Positions 54,861 to 64,000 of a stretch of 64,000 nt of DNA are shown piece after piece. How positions within the stretch are numbered: position 1 is the stretch's first letter; the number at the start of each line of letters is the position of its first letter. The position numbers and the translations under genes are program-made. The stretch is taken from positions 68,916,754-68,980,753 of the forward strand of contig OZ024854.1 in the NCBI GenBank assembly GCA_964017155.1, in the 5' to 3' direction. Source of the DNA: Oasisia sp. SBJ-2009. Lineage: Eukaryota > Annelida > Polychaeta > Sabellida > Siboglinidae. Below the pieces are notes generated by a model. The model did no database searches and was not told the origin of the DNA. It was given only the letters and a program-made list of their open reading frames with translations.

Positions 54861-55364
54861 AATGTTCTTAAAATGGCCTCTAAATGTGCATTATGAGTTG
54901 ATGACACATGAACTCACACGTTGGCTGATGCATTGTCACTCCCAGTAACAGGAGCCACTCATTGTCACTTATCATTGTTTGTCCAACTTTAAGGGAGCCA
55001 CAAGTCCTGTAGATCCAGTTACAAACACAAATCAATCTAATTGCAGGTTAACTGAGTTTATCAGCACATGGCAAATACATTAAATGTTATATTGTTGTCA
55101 ATGGTCAAACCTCACTTATTGTGAAACACACTGGCAGCTGATGATGTTGTTCTTACATCAGCTACTAGTTGAGTTACCCAGTTTTGCATTGGGGAAACAA
55201 CTGTTTGAGATAGAGCTGAATGGATATCTGTAAACTTGGGAGCACCTGAGAGGTGGGATCCAGGGGCCCTGGTGGGAGGGAATCCAGGGGCCCTGGTGGG
55301 AGGGAATCCAGCGGTTCCCAGATCACATCCCTCAGGGACCCTCAGATTCCATCCTACACTCCAC

Positions 55365-56125
55365 ACGCACCCCCAGGTCCCATACACCAGGGCCCCCAGG
55401 TCCCATACACCAGGGCCCCCAGGTCCCATACACCAGGGCCCCCAGGTCCCATACACCAGGGCCCCCAGGTCCCATACACCAGGGCCCCCCGGTCCCATAC
55501 ACCAGGGCCCCCAGATCCCATACACCAGGGCCCCCAGGTCCCATACACCAGGGCCCCCAGGTCCCATACACCAGGGCCCCCAGGTCCCATACACCAGGCC
55601 CCCCAGACCCCATACACCAGGGTCCCCAGGTCCCATACACCAGGGCCCCCAGGTCCCATACACCAGGCCCCCCAGACCCCATACACCAGGGCCCCCAGGT
55701 CCCATACACCAGGGCCCCCAGGTCCCATACACCAGGGCCCCCCGGTCCCATACACCAGGGCCCCCAGATCCCATACACCAGGTCCCATACACCAGGGCCT
55801 CCAGGTCCCATACACCAGGGCCCCCAGATCCCATACACCAGGGCCCCCAGGTCCCATACACCAGGGCCTCCAGGTCCCATACACCAGGGCCCCCAGGTCC
55901 CATACACCAGGGCCCCCAGGTCCCATACACCAGGCCCCCCAGACCCCATACACCAGGGTCCCCAGGTCCCATACACCAGGGTCCCCAGGTCCCATACACC
56001 AGGGCCCCCAGGTCCCATACACCAGAGCCCCCAGGTCCCAAACACCAAGGCCCCCAGGTCCCATACACCAGGGCCCCCAGATCCCATACACCAGGGCCTC
56101 CAGGTCCCATACACCAGGGCACTGA
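55365..56125 (+). repeat. 23-bp minisatellite (AGGTCCCATACACCAGGGCCCCC)-type, about 33 copies
   Basis: The unit is AGGTCCCATACACCAGGGCC plus CCC. Variant units (AGGCCCCCCAGACCC and CCAGATCCC) recur as blocks at about 55600, 55660 and 55930, indicating higher-order duplication. Long ORFs in several frames of both strands are artefacts. A related GGGGCCCTGGTGGGAGGGAA doublet precedes it at 55262. Confidence 0.96.
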
Positions 56126-56305
56126 CACTGGTTCATCACGGATTATCTGTGACACTACACATTGTCTGCACAGACAGGGTCCATGGTTGTGTTAACTAGT
56201 TCAGCTGGTTAGTGAATATTTACAGGTCGTGCACTGGAATATTTGAGCACAAGAGGCTGATCTAATTTGAATACAATTAGCAAGTCGAGTAGACACAAGT
56301 CTGAC

Positions 56306-56558
56306 CAGGGCTTGATGCAGGATAACATTATTGCCAGTCATACCTGTTTTGGTGGACACATGGATGTTTACTGTTAAGCCAGTTTACAAACTTTAAAATG
56401 TGTCTGATGACCTGAAATGGACTACAAACTCACACGAGATACCAGTTACACTCACTTCTAAGGCATAACTGACAATATCTATGGTCATATTTCTACCCAT
56501 CCACATTGGTTTTTACCCATCCAAATGACGGGTGGACGGGTCTCTGCATAAAGCTAAG
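56306..56558 (+). mobile_element. hAT-like MITE (GCTTTATGCAG family)
   Basis: Starts CAGGGCTTGATGCAGGATAA and ends CTCTGCATAAAGCTAAG. Flanking 8-mers AGTCTGAC and GGTCCGAC match at 6 of 8. It has the full inner landmarks of the family: GCCAGTCA, GGTGGACACATGGATG, GATGACCTGAAATGG, and CCATCCAAATGACGGGTGGA. Confidence 0.82.
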
Positions 56559-56693
56559 GGTCCGACAAATATGTTGTCAATTGTTGAGACATTTGTGTAT
56601 GTTCTGTGCCAGGTGCAAACCAAAGGTTCACAGACCACATAAAATGTACGCTGTTATTGCCTTCAAAATAGCTCCATTGGAATTGATACACCT

Positions 56694-57358
56694 GGGTCAG
56701 CAGTGTCATCAACTTGTCACCTGGGTCAGCAGTGTCATCAACTTGTCACCTGGGTCAGCAGTGTCATCAACTTGTCACCTGTGTCAGCAGTGTCATCAAC
56801 TTGTCACCTGGGTCAGCAGTGTCATCAACTTGTCACCTGGGTCAGCAGTGTCTTCAACTTGTCACCTGGGTCAGCAGTGTCATCAACTTGTCACCTGGGT
56901 CAGCAGTGTCATCAACTTGTCACCTGGGTCAGTAGTGTCATCAACTTGTCACCTGGGTCAGCAGTGTCATCAACTTGTCACCTGGGTCAGCAGTGTCATC
57001 AACTTGTCACCTGGGTCAGCAGTGTCATCAACTTGTCACCTGGGTCAGTAGTGTCATCAACTTGTCACCTGGGTCAGCAGTGTCATCAACTTGTCACCTG
57101 GGTCAGTAGTGTCATCAACTTGTCACCTGGGTCAGCAGTGTCATCAACTTGTCACCTGGGTCAGCAGTGTCATCAACTTGTCACCTGGGTCAGCAGTGTC
57201 ATCAACTTGTCACCTGGGTCAGTAGTGTCATCAACTTGTCACCTGGGTCAGCAGTGTCATCAACTTGTCACCTGGGTCAGCAGTGTCATCAACTTGTCAC
57301 CTGGGTCAGTAGTGTCATCAACTTGTCACCTGGGTCAGCAGTGTCATCAACTTGTCAC
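56694..57358 (+). repeat. 29-bp minisatellite, about 23 copies
   Basis: The unit is CACCTGGGTCAGCAGTGTCA plus TCAACTTGT, with GTAGTG replacing GCAGTG every few units. ORFs of up to 221 codons are artefacts (three 29-mers equal 29 codons). Confidence 0.96.
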
Positions 57359-57604
57359 CGCTGTGTAGGAGCTTCATCGTGGAGAACAAAACTGACTCGG
57401 TGTATCTTGAGAAAGCTGCTAAGCGCCCCCTAGCAGGCCAACTTCGAACCACAACCTGCTGGCAGTCCAACAAGTTTGGGATTGCTCCTCGTATGCTAGG
57501 CACACTTTACCACAGTAATATAGTATTCAAACCTCAGATCTACTGTTGCCTGCCAGAGGCAGTTGGTAAAAATATTTGAGTAGACCGTTTGTTTTGGGAA
57601 GATT

Positions 57605-57605
57605 G

Positions 57606-57699
<94 letters not shown>

Positions 57700-57718
57700 A
57701 TATATATATTATATACAC
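57605..57718. repeat. (TA)n microsatellite
   Basis: TA dinucleotides with a few TATGTATA and AATTTATA interruptions. The 57719-58950 stretch shows no gene I can support. Confidence 0.94.
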
Positions 57719-58969
57719 ACATTTAGTTAATTAGTTTATGTTTGTAAATACAGATGTTGTGTGAATAGTGGCACTACACTGTGCTAAATTGGAGAAAAGG
57801 TAACAGTGGGCACAGCACAGTGTCTAAGGAAATAGACAAAATATGAAAGTTTTACATTTTGGGGGTCTGAGTGCCCTTTGAATGATTCAGTCAAGTGCAG
57901 ATTTGTTGTGTGTGACAGCATAATCATGTAACATGTCTATGCAACATCAGAGAATAAGTTACCAAAGAGTTTTTGAAAAATAGGCAAAAGTACAGTTTAT
58001 CACAATATGACCTATGACTCCAGATACCCAAACACGTATCCTGCGCTATTTATTTTCTTTCTGCATCAGTATAATATATGAGTACTCAAGAGTCCCTGAA
58101 CAAATGTTAGCCTAAGTGAATAATAATGTTCTGAGATATCATGTACTACTTTAGTACTGCAGGAAGGCCTATTTTTGTCTCCATATCAGGAGGACAAAGT
58201 TCGGTGGCATGTGTCTTCAACAATAATTGAGCTAGATTCTTTATAATGTACTGTTTTGATGTTCTCGTAAGGGCTAATAATTGAGCTAGTCATCAAAATT
58301 TGAATCATGTGATGCAGAAATGGCCTTAAAAAGTGAAAGTGGTTGATTTGACCTAGAATGACCCCACCCCCCTCCCTGCAGGTAGACCAGACAAAACCAA
58401 CAAGTTTGCAGTGCCACTGGCGATCTGCTAAATTGGACTAATAATGCCAAAGACATAGAGATTGCTGCACCATTGGTGTGAGAAGTGTGGTGTTTATAAT
58501 AGTATTACCCTCTAGACCATGTGAAACGAACGCCAAATGACAGCTGGGTGACACACTTTTCACGGTTGGGTGATTTCCTACCTCTATAAAGCAACAGGCA
58601 TACGACCAAATGTCATTCAGTCAGTCTTCCGGAACAGTTCGCGGTCGTAGTGGGAACGTTTCACAGTCGTAGCGCACGGTGCTTGTTAGTTCATAAGGTC
58701 AGTGTTTGGCTTGTTAGTTCATAAGGTCAGTGTGTGACAAGACTTGCCTCTCTCTGTGTGACAGGAGTTTCTAACTGACAAGTGTTGCTTCTAATTGTCA
58801 GTTTGTGTTTATGACAGTTCACACGCACGCACGTGGTACTGGAAGAACTGGTGCAAACAATGGCTGTAACCAGGCAGTGCTACTGCCGACACCTGAATGT
58901 AGTGCTAATGTTTCCTGCTATACTTGTGAACTGCCACACTCCAGGAGATACCCACTGACACCATGCTTT

Positions 58970-59022
58970 AGGGGAGGAGGGGAGGAGGGGAGAGGGGGGA
59001 GAGGGGGGAGAGGGAGAGGGAG
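58970..59022 (+). repeat. Purine-only (GGGAGA)n tract
   Basis: An all-purine GAGGAGGGGAGGAGGGGAGA run continuing with GGGGGAGA units. Mirror-repeat, triplex-prone. No supported gene around it (59023-59616). Confidence 0.88.
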
Positions 59023-59614
59023 CAATCACCTCTACTTTAGTGAAACAAGTGGGACATCATTTATTTTTATTTTGAAATTTAGTAAACAGACTGCAATTGA
59101 GTGCCAGGCTTGGCACTGCTGGAAGGTCCATAGTCAGTTCATAGCAGATGTACCTTTCCAAATTATACATTCGTACCAACTTCACAACTTATAACCAGTT
59201 GTAAAACTGTCACTATTAGCTAGGAGTATAATCCTAGTTCACAGTCACTTTCTTCACTCAACAGTTGAATGTTTCTTATGGGACTATTCATTCAAATGAC
59301 ACCAGTTTTTCCTGATCGTTTTTCAGACATTGTGAACTGTATACCGGACATATATTTGAGAATTACAATACATACTAATAAATAGGTGGTCAAACTAAAA
59401 ACGACATTTGAATACATTTCTTATTTATTTATTGCTGTATTGGCATGTACACATATAAAGTATAAAATTAATACATAGTACAACATTGAAAATATGCTTA
59501 AAACCTGATCGGTTGTAAGTAAAACACAACATTTGATTGAATGGGTGCTAAACATAAATTTATATTATATTTATTTATTACCATTAGTTTGACTTGTCAT
59601 CTACTCCAGTCTGG

Positions 59615-59683
59615 AGAGTTTGTGTCTAGAGAGTTTGTGTCTAGAGAGTTTGTGTCTAGAGAGTTTGTGTCTGGAGAGTTTGT
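59615..59683 (+). repeat. 15-bp minisatellite, five copies
   Basis: Units of GAGAGTTTGTGTCTA or GGAGAGTTTGTGTCT. Encodes REFVS repeats by chance. Nothing else is recognised to 60350. Confidence 0.9.
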
Positions 59684-60352
59684 GGCAGCCCTGTCAGTCA
59701 CTGTATGCCTGAGTTGCTACCATAGCAACTGTGAATCTATTTTAGCATTGTTTGTCTTTCTGGAACTCTATGAATATATTATTCTGAAATAAATTGATTC
59801 ATTTGTGCCCATGGATGTGTGTACAGTCAAGCCGGTTGCAGTCGTGACCACAAAGAGAATGACTGGAAACATTTACAAACATCCCAGTGCATTGTCAAGT
59901 GTCTGTTTGTTTACTGGTGCAATGACCCAGTTCCATATTCAAATAATTACCTACCTGAACTTTTTCTTACATTAATGTTGGTCAAACAATTGACTCCTAA
60001 TTACTCGACATGGGTTGAATGGAGTATTCCTTAATGGGAGTGTGTCCCTCAAACAGTTGCACACACACAACCAACAAGGAAGTTAAATGATAGGTATGTG
60101 ACATCGTGTGGGAATAGTTCAGGTACATGACGTGTGTCTGTGTCATGTCAGACAGACACACGTGTGTACTTAGTGCTTCGTCTCTAGTGACACTTGACAC
60201 GTGACACGTGACAGCCCTCTGGTGACATTTACTTCTGTCCACCCGTGTCCAGGTAATGGCCACACAGATGTGTTTGACTGGCGCATGCAGAGATGTATCC
60301 AGAATAACCTCGCTATTCCGACAAAGTGGAACCTTACTACTACAACCATTTA

Positions 60353-60958
60353 ATTCATATTCACCACTACAACCTTTCAACCTCAATAATACGACCATTC
60401 ATCATCATTACAACTACTACTTTATTACTACGACCATTCAACCTCATTACAACCACTACTTTATTACTACGACCATTCAACCTCATTACAACCACTACTT
60501 TATTACTACGACCATTCATCCTCATTACAACCACCACTTTATTACTATGACCATTCATCCTCATTACAACCACTACTTTATTACCACGACCATTCAACCT
60601 CATTACAACCACTACTTTATTACCACGACCATTCAACCTCATTACAACCACTACTTTATTACTACAACCATTCAACCTCATTACAACCACTACTTTATTA
60701 CCACGACCATTCAACCTCATTACAACCACTACTTTATTACCACGACCATTCAACCTCATTACAACCACTACTTTATTACCACGACCATTCAACCTCATTA
60801 CAACCACTACTTTATTACCACGACCATTCAACCTCATTACAACCACTACTTTATTACCACGACCATTCAACCTCATTACAACCACTACTTTATTACTACG
60901 ACCATTCATCCTCATTACAACCACTACTTTATTACTATGACCATTCAACCTCATTACT
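60353..60958 (+). repeat. 39-bp minisatellite, about fifteen copies
   Basis: The unit is ACCATTCAACCTCATTACAA followed by CCACTACTTTATTACCACG, with TACTACG/TACCACG variants. The 266-codon ORF (HYNHYFITTTI repeats) and the 199-codon reverse ORF are artefacts of a 39-base period. Confidence 0.95.
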
Positions 60959-61313
60959 ATGGCCACTCAATTCATCCGCACCACTACACTGTTTCAACCT
61001 CACTATTACAACCATTCATCCTCACTGCTACAGCTTTGGTTTTGTTGAGCCACTGAGTTTGTACTTTCCGTGAATATTAGAGCTGATGAAGTTATTGCAT
61101 TGTTATTTTTATAGAAATATCATTTGTCACAACGTGGGTGTTAGTGATATATGTGTCAGACAGATGTGACACAAGCATGTGACACAAGCACCTGTGACAC
61201 AAGCACCTGTGACACGATGACACAAACCCATCTGAGTCGAGCATACGTCACTAACACTGCACTGTGTCATTAATTATGACATATAAATAAATTGTAGCCG
61301 CTAACTGTAGCCG

Positions 61314-61404
61314 GTATATGTATGTATGTATATGTGTGTATGTGATGTGTATGTATGTATATATATATATATATATGTGTGTGTATATATATATATATGT
61401 ATAC

Positions 61405-61474
<70 letters not shown>

Positions 61475-61478
61475 ATTT
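61314..61478. repeat. (TA)n/(TATG)n microsatellite
   Basis: TATGTATG start, GTGTGTG interruption, then long TA runs. The stretch 61479-61885 has no recognised feature. Confidence 0.93.
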
Positions 61479-61885
61479 TCTTGACTACATTGACATATGA
61501 TATAGACTACAACAATGCCATCTCTGTTTAATTTTAGTTTCTCTTGTAGTTCTGTTCAACACTGATTTGGACAAACGTACTCATGTGTTACTTGTACTTT
61601 TATTTTATTTATTTATTAGGATGTTTTAATGTTGTCAACACTACCGAACAGAATTTGTACTTTGGATTTTAGTGTCTAAATAAAGTGTATTATTTTATTA
61701 TTATTATTATTAACTGCTCCACTTGTATAATCAGTTTAGATCTTGAACTTGAAATGCATAAATTATGTGTCGCACATGTTGCCTAAGCCGGCCTTTAAAA
61801 ATAAACTATGCTTCAGAAATCATACTTAAATATGCTTCAGAAGTTTGATTGGAATTGATTATTGAACATGAGAAGTGCTGTGAGT

Positions 61886-62137
61886 CATAGCTTACGTACA
61901 GATCCACCCACTCCACCCATTGGATGGTAAAACCCATTTCAGATAAGTAAGAATTTCACGTGACATGTAAAACAAGCAGGAGCAAAAACAAGTCTAGGAA
62001 TCATATTCATTATCAATTATGCCTTGAAATGGATGTTTATTTGGGGACATAATGTCCAGCACCCGTCCAGTCATATGTCCAGTCCACCCGTCCACAATGG
62101 GTTTTACCGGTCCAAATGGCCTCTGCATAAAGCTATG
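61886..62137. mobile_element. GCTTTATGCAG-family MITE, rearranged copy
   Basis: Left end CATAGCTTACGTACAGATCC and right end CTCTGCATAAAGCTATG are both of the 'right' terminus type, with GGATGGTAAAACCC and its complement GGGTTTTACCGGTCC inside. No target duplication was seen, so it may be a foldback derivative or two fused halves. Confidence 0.6.
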
Positions 62138-62639
62138 CCTGCTGTGGAAGTCCAGCCAGGTTCCCACGCTGAGGCAGAACATTCATTTGAAAGGTGCCTT
62201 AAGCATAAATAATTAGTGTGTGTTATTGCTATGAACTGTATGCACATAAATTAGTCCAATGCATGATTAGTATGCCATCATTTATCTAAACTAATTAAAC
62301 TATCACGCTGCATAGGTATCTGATCACATCCACACTACATGGCCTGGTCCAAAGGGTCAAGGATGTTTAATAAACAAAACAAACATCATTCCAGAATTGT
62401 TATGTTCACAGGTCTAACACAGCTATTGTCAGCTATGCAGCAATACATTTATCAAGTTGAAGCTATAAATAGTTAGCATTTCTCTAGTTATCTTGGGATG
62501 TGTGGCTGTTTTCAAAATTGATAACATGGCAATGAATGTATCCATCCATACCACTGTGTGAAGCTGACCAGCTGTAATAGGTGCCAGCAAGGTGCTCCCT
62601 GCATCTAATGATCTCCTCACTAATATTATAACTCGTTCT

Positions 62640-63024
62640 GTTATGAGCACTAGACAGAGTGATAATTCTCTACTAGACTCTAGCCACACAGTCTCGACTC
62701 TGTCACGCTTCAGTGCTTCAAGTACATGTATAATTCTCTACTAGACTCTAGCTACACAGTCTCAACTGTCACGCTTCAGTGCTTCAAGTACATGTATAAT
62801 TCTATACTGGACTCTAGCCACAGTCTCGACTCTGTCACACTTCAGTGCTTCAAGTACATGTATAATTCTATACTAGACTCTAGCCACACAGTCTCAACTG
62901 TCACGCTTCAGTGCTTCAGGTACATGTATAATTCTATACTAGACTCTAGCCACACAGTCTCGACTCTGTCACACTTAACTACTAGATGCTAGCCACACAG
63001 TCTCAACTGTGTCACGCTTCAGTG
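62640..63024 (+). repeat. ~67-bp minisatellite, five to six copies
   Basis: Units contain ACTAGACTCTAGCCACACAG, TCTCGACTCTGTCACGCTTC and CAAGTACATGTATAATTCTA. Unit length varies because CT-containing segments are gained or lost. Confidence 0.92.
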
Positions 63025-63127
63025 CTTCAGACACTCATCCACAATGTACTCCGCCATCCAGTTAACTGTGCCTCCAAGTAGCTCCTTATCTTTTATCATT
63101 ATTAAATCATGTAGCGTTATTTATTGA

Positions 63128-63757
63128 AAGCACAGTGTGGGTCTCCTCCCTGGCCTCACAGGAGACCACTGGAGCCCTGCACTGTCATAGACCGACTGAC
63201 ACAGTGTGGGTCTCCTCCCTGGCCTGACAGGAGACCACTGGAGCCCTGCACTGTCATAGACCGACTGACACAGTGTGGGTCTCCTCCCTGGCCTGACAGG
63301 AGACCACTGGAGCCCTGCACTGTCATAGACCGACTGACACAGTGTGGGTCTCCTCCCTGGCCTCACAGGAGACCACTGGAGCCCTGCACTGTCATAGACC
63401 GACTGACACAGTGTGGGTCTCCTCCCTGGCCTGACAGGAGACCACTGGAGCCCTGCACTGTCATAGACCGACTGACACAGTGTGGGTCTCCTCCCTGGCC
63501 TGACAGGAGACCACTGGAGCCCTGCACTGTCATAGACCGACTGACACAGTGTGGGTCTCCTCCCTGGCCTCACAGGAGACCACTGGAGCCCTGCACTGTC
63601 ATAGACCGACTGACACAGTGTGGGTCTCCTCCCTGGCCTCACAGGAGACCACTGGAGCCCTGCGCTGTCATAGACCGACTGACACAGTGTGGGTCTCCTC
63701 CCTGGCCTCACAGGAGACCACTGGAGCCCTGCGCTGTCATAGACCGACTGACACAGC
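63128..63757 (+). repeat. 69-bp minisatellite with a hairpin in each unit, nine copies
   Basis: Each unit contains GGTCTCCT...AGGAGACC (8-bp arms, about 12-base loop) and ACTGTCATAGACCGACTGAC. Unit variants are CTCACAGG or CTGACAGG, and GCACTG or GCGCTG. The 69-base period keeps frames open on both strands (196 and 213 codons), which are not genes. Confidence 0.96.
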
Positions 63758-63788
63758 TCTGTTGAGGAAACATCTCTAGCCAGATCCC

Positions 63789-63968
63789 TGGGCCCAGTTT
63801 CATAAAGCCGTGTAACTTTCCACGCAATTATGCGGTCTGCTGGTTGCAGCTAACGGCCAATAGTCACTGCAGCTTACAGCTGGTCTCATTGGACCACTTT
63901 AGCATTCGTGCAAACAAATTGATGTAGAATTGACCTGGTTAGGTCGTGGTGGGGAATCCCTGTATTTA
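63789..63968 (+). mobile_element. CAGGG-ended small repeat (CCCAGTTTCAT family), copy 2
   Basis: Begins CTGGGCCCAGTTTCATAAAG and ends GGTGGGGAATCCCTG, the inverted partner of 51994-52164. The shared inner string is GCAGCTAAC...AATAGTCA...GCAGCTTA. No ORF. The last 30 bases of the window have nothing identified. Confidence 0.6.
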
Positions 63969-64000
63969 TGCTGTGTCTGAACCACCTGTTTTTTCTAGCT

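Noticed and set aside
55112..56195. ORFs of 260-347 codons in several frames
   Set aside because: The 23-bp satellite gives a 69-base open frame in each phase; composition is purely repetitive.
57352..57579. 75-codon ORF after the 29-bp array
   Set aside because: No family likeness, no good splice borders, and it contains AGCGCCCCCTAGC typical of dispersed repeats.
58805..59194. 129-codon ORF with Gly/Arg stretch
   Set aside because: The Gly/Arg part is the purine satellite; the rest has no recognisable domain or splice context.

Overview
This window is nuclear DNA from an animal. Short exons with GT..AG borders and matching intron phases are scattered through AT-rich DNA packed with micro- and minisatellites and small non-autonomous transposons. 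The gene set (tafazzin, CHCHD4/MIA40, an SLC35A nucleotide-sugar transporter and CDK20) is bilaterian. The satellite load and the retroelement remnants would suit a marine invertebrate, perhaps a mollusc or other lophotrochozoan, but the phylum is a guess. There is no sign of bacterial, phage or CRISPR content.

Layout: (i) 0-2 kb, the 3' end of an ankyrin-repeat gene on +, with a decayed non-LTR reverse-transcriptase tail upstream. (ii) 2.8-11.1 kb, a complete tafazzin gene on - that I rebuilt as eight coding exons (309 codons). Its introns hold several satellites and two inverted-repeat elements, and a 596-bp transposon lies just upstream of its start codon. (iii) 13.8-15.4 kb, CHCHD4/MIA40 on -, with the first coding exon not found. 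(iv) 18-24 kb, mostly satellite DNA, including a 2.8-kb pyrimidine-only minisatellite. (v) 24.3-39.3 kb, an SLC35A2/A3-like UDP-sugar transporter on +. Its three core exons can join to either of two phase-matched 5' ends, and its long first intron holds a hAT-like MITE cluster and a TTACGTCA-bearing minisatellite. (vi) 42.8-45.6 kb, the C-terminal half of CDK20 on -. (vii) 45.6-64 kb, no gene recognised: satellites, MITEs, a SINE-like repeat and a Penelope-like GIY-YIG relic.

The most striking observation is in tafazzin. The 30-bp unit of a roughly 55-copy minisatellite is a duplication of the 3' end of exon 2 together with its splice donor. The intron therefore carries about 55 tandem GTAAGT donors, each preceded by a copy of the codons for the catalytic Asp of the HX4D acyltransferase motif. 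The unit is a multiple of three, so use of the first downstream donors would insert whole ten-residue blocks in frame.

The genes are ordinary housekeeping genes and do not form a pathway together: cardiolipin remodelling and intermembrane-space oxidative folding (both mitochondrial), Golgi nucleotide-sugar import, and a ciliary/cell-cycle kinase. All exon borders come from reading splice consensus and remembered family similarity; none has transcript support here.
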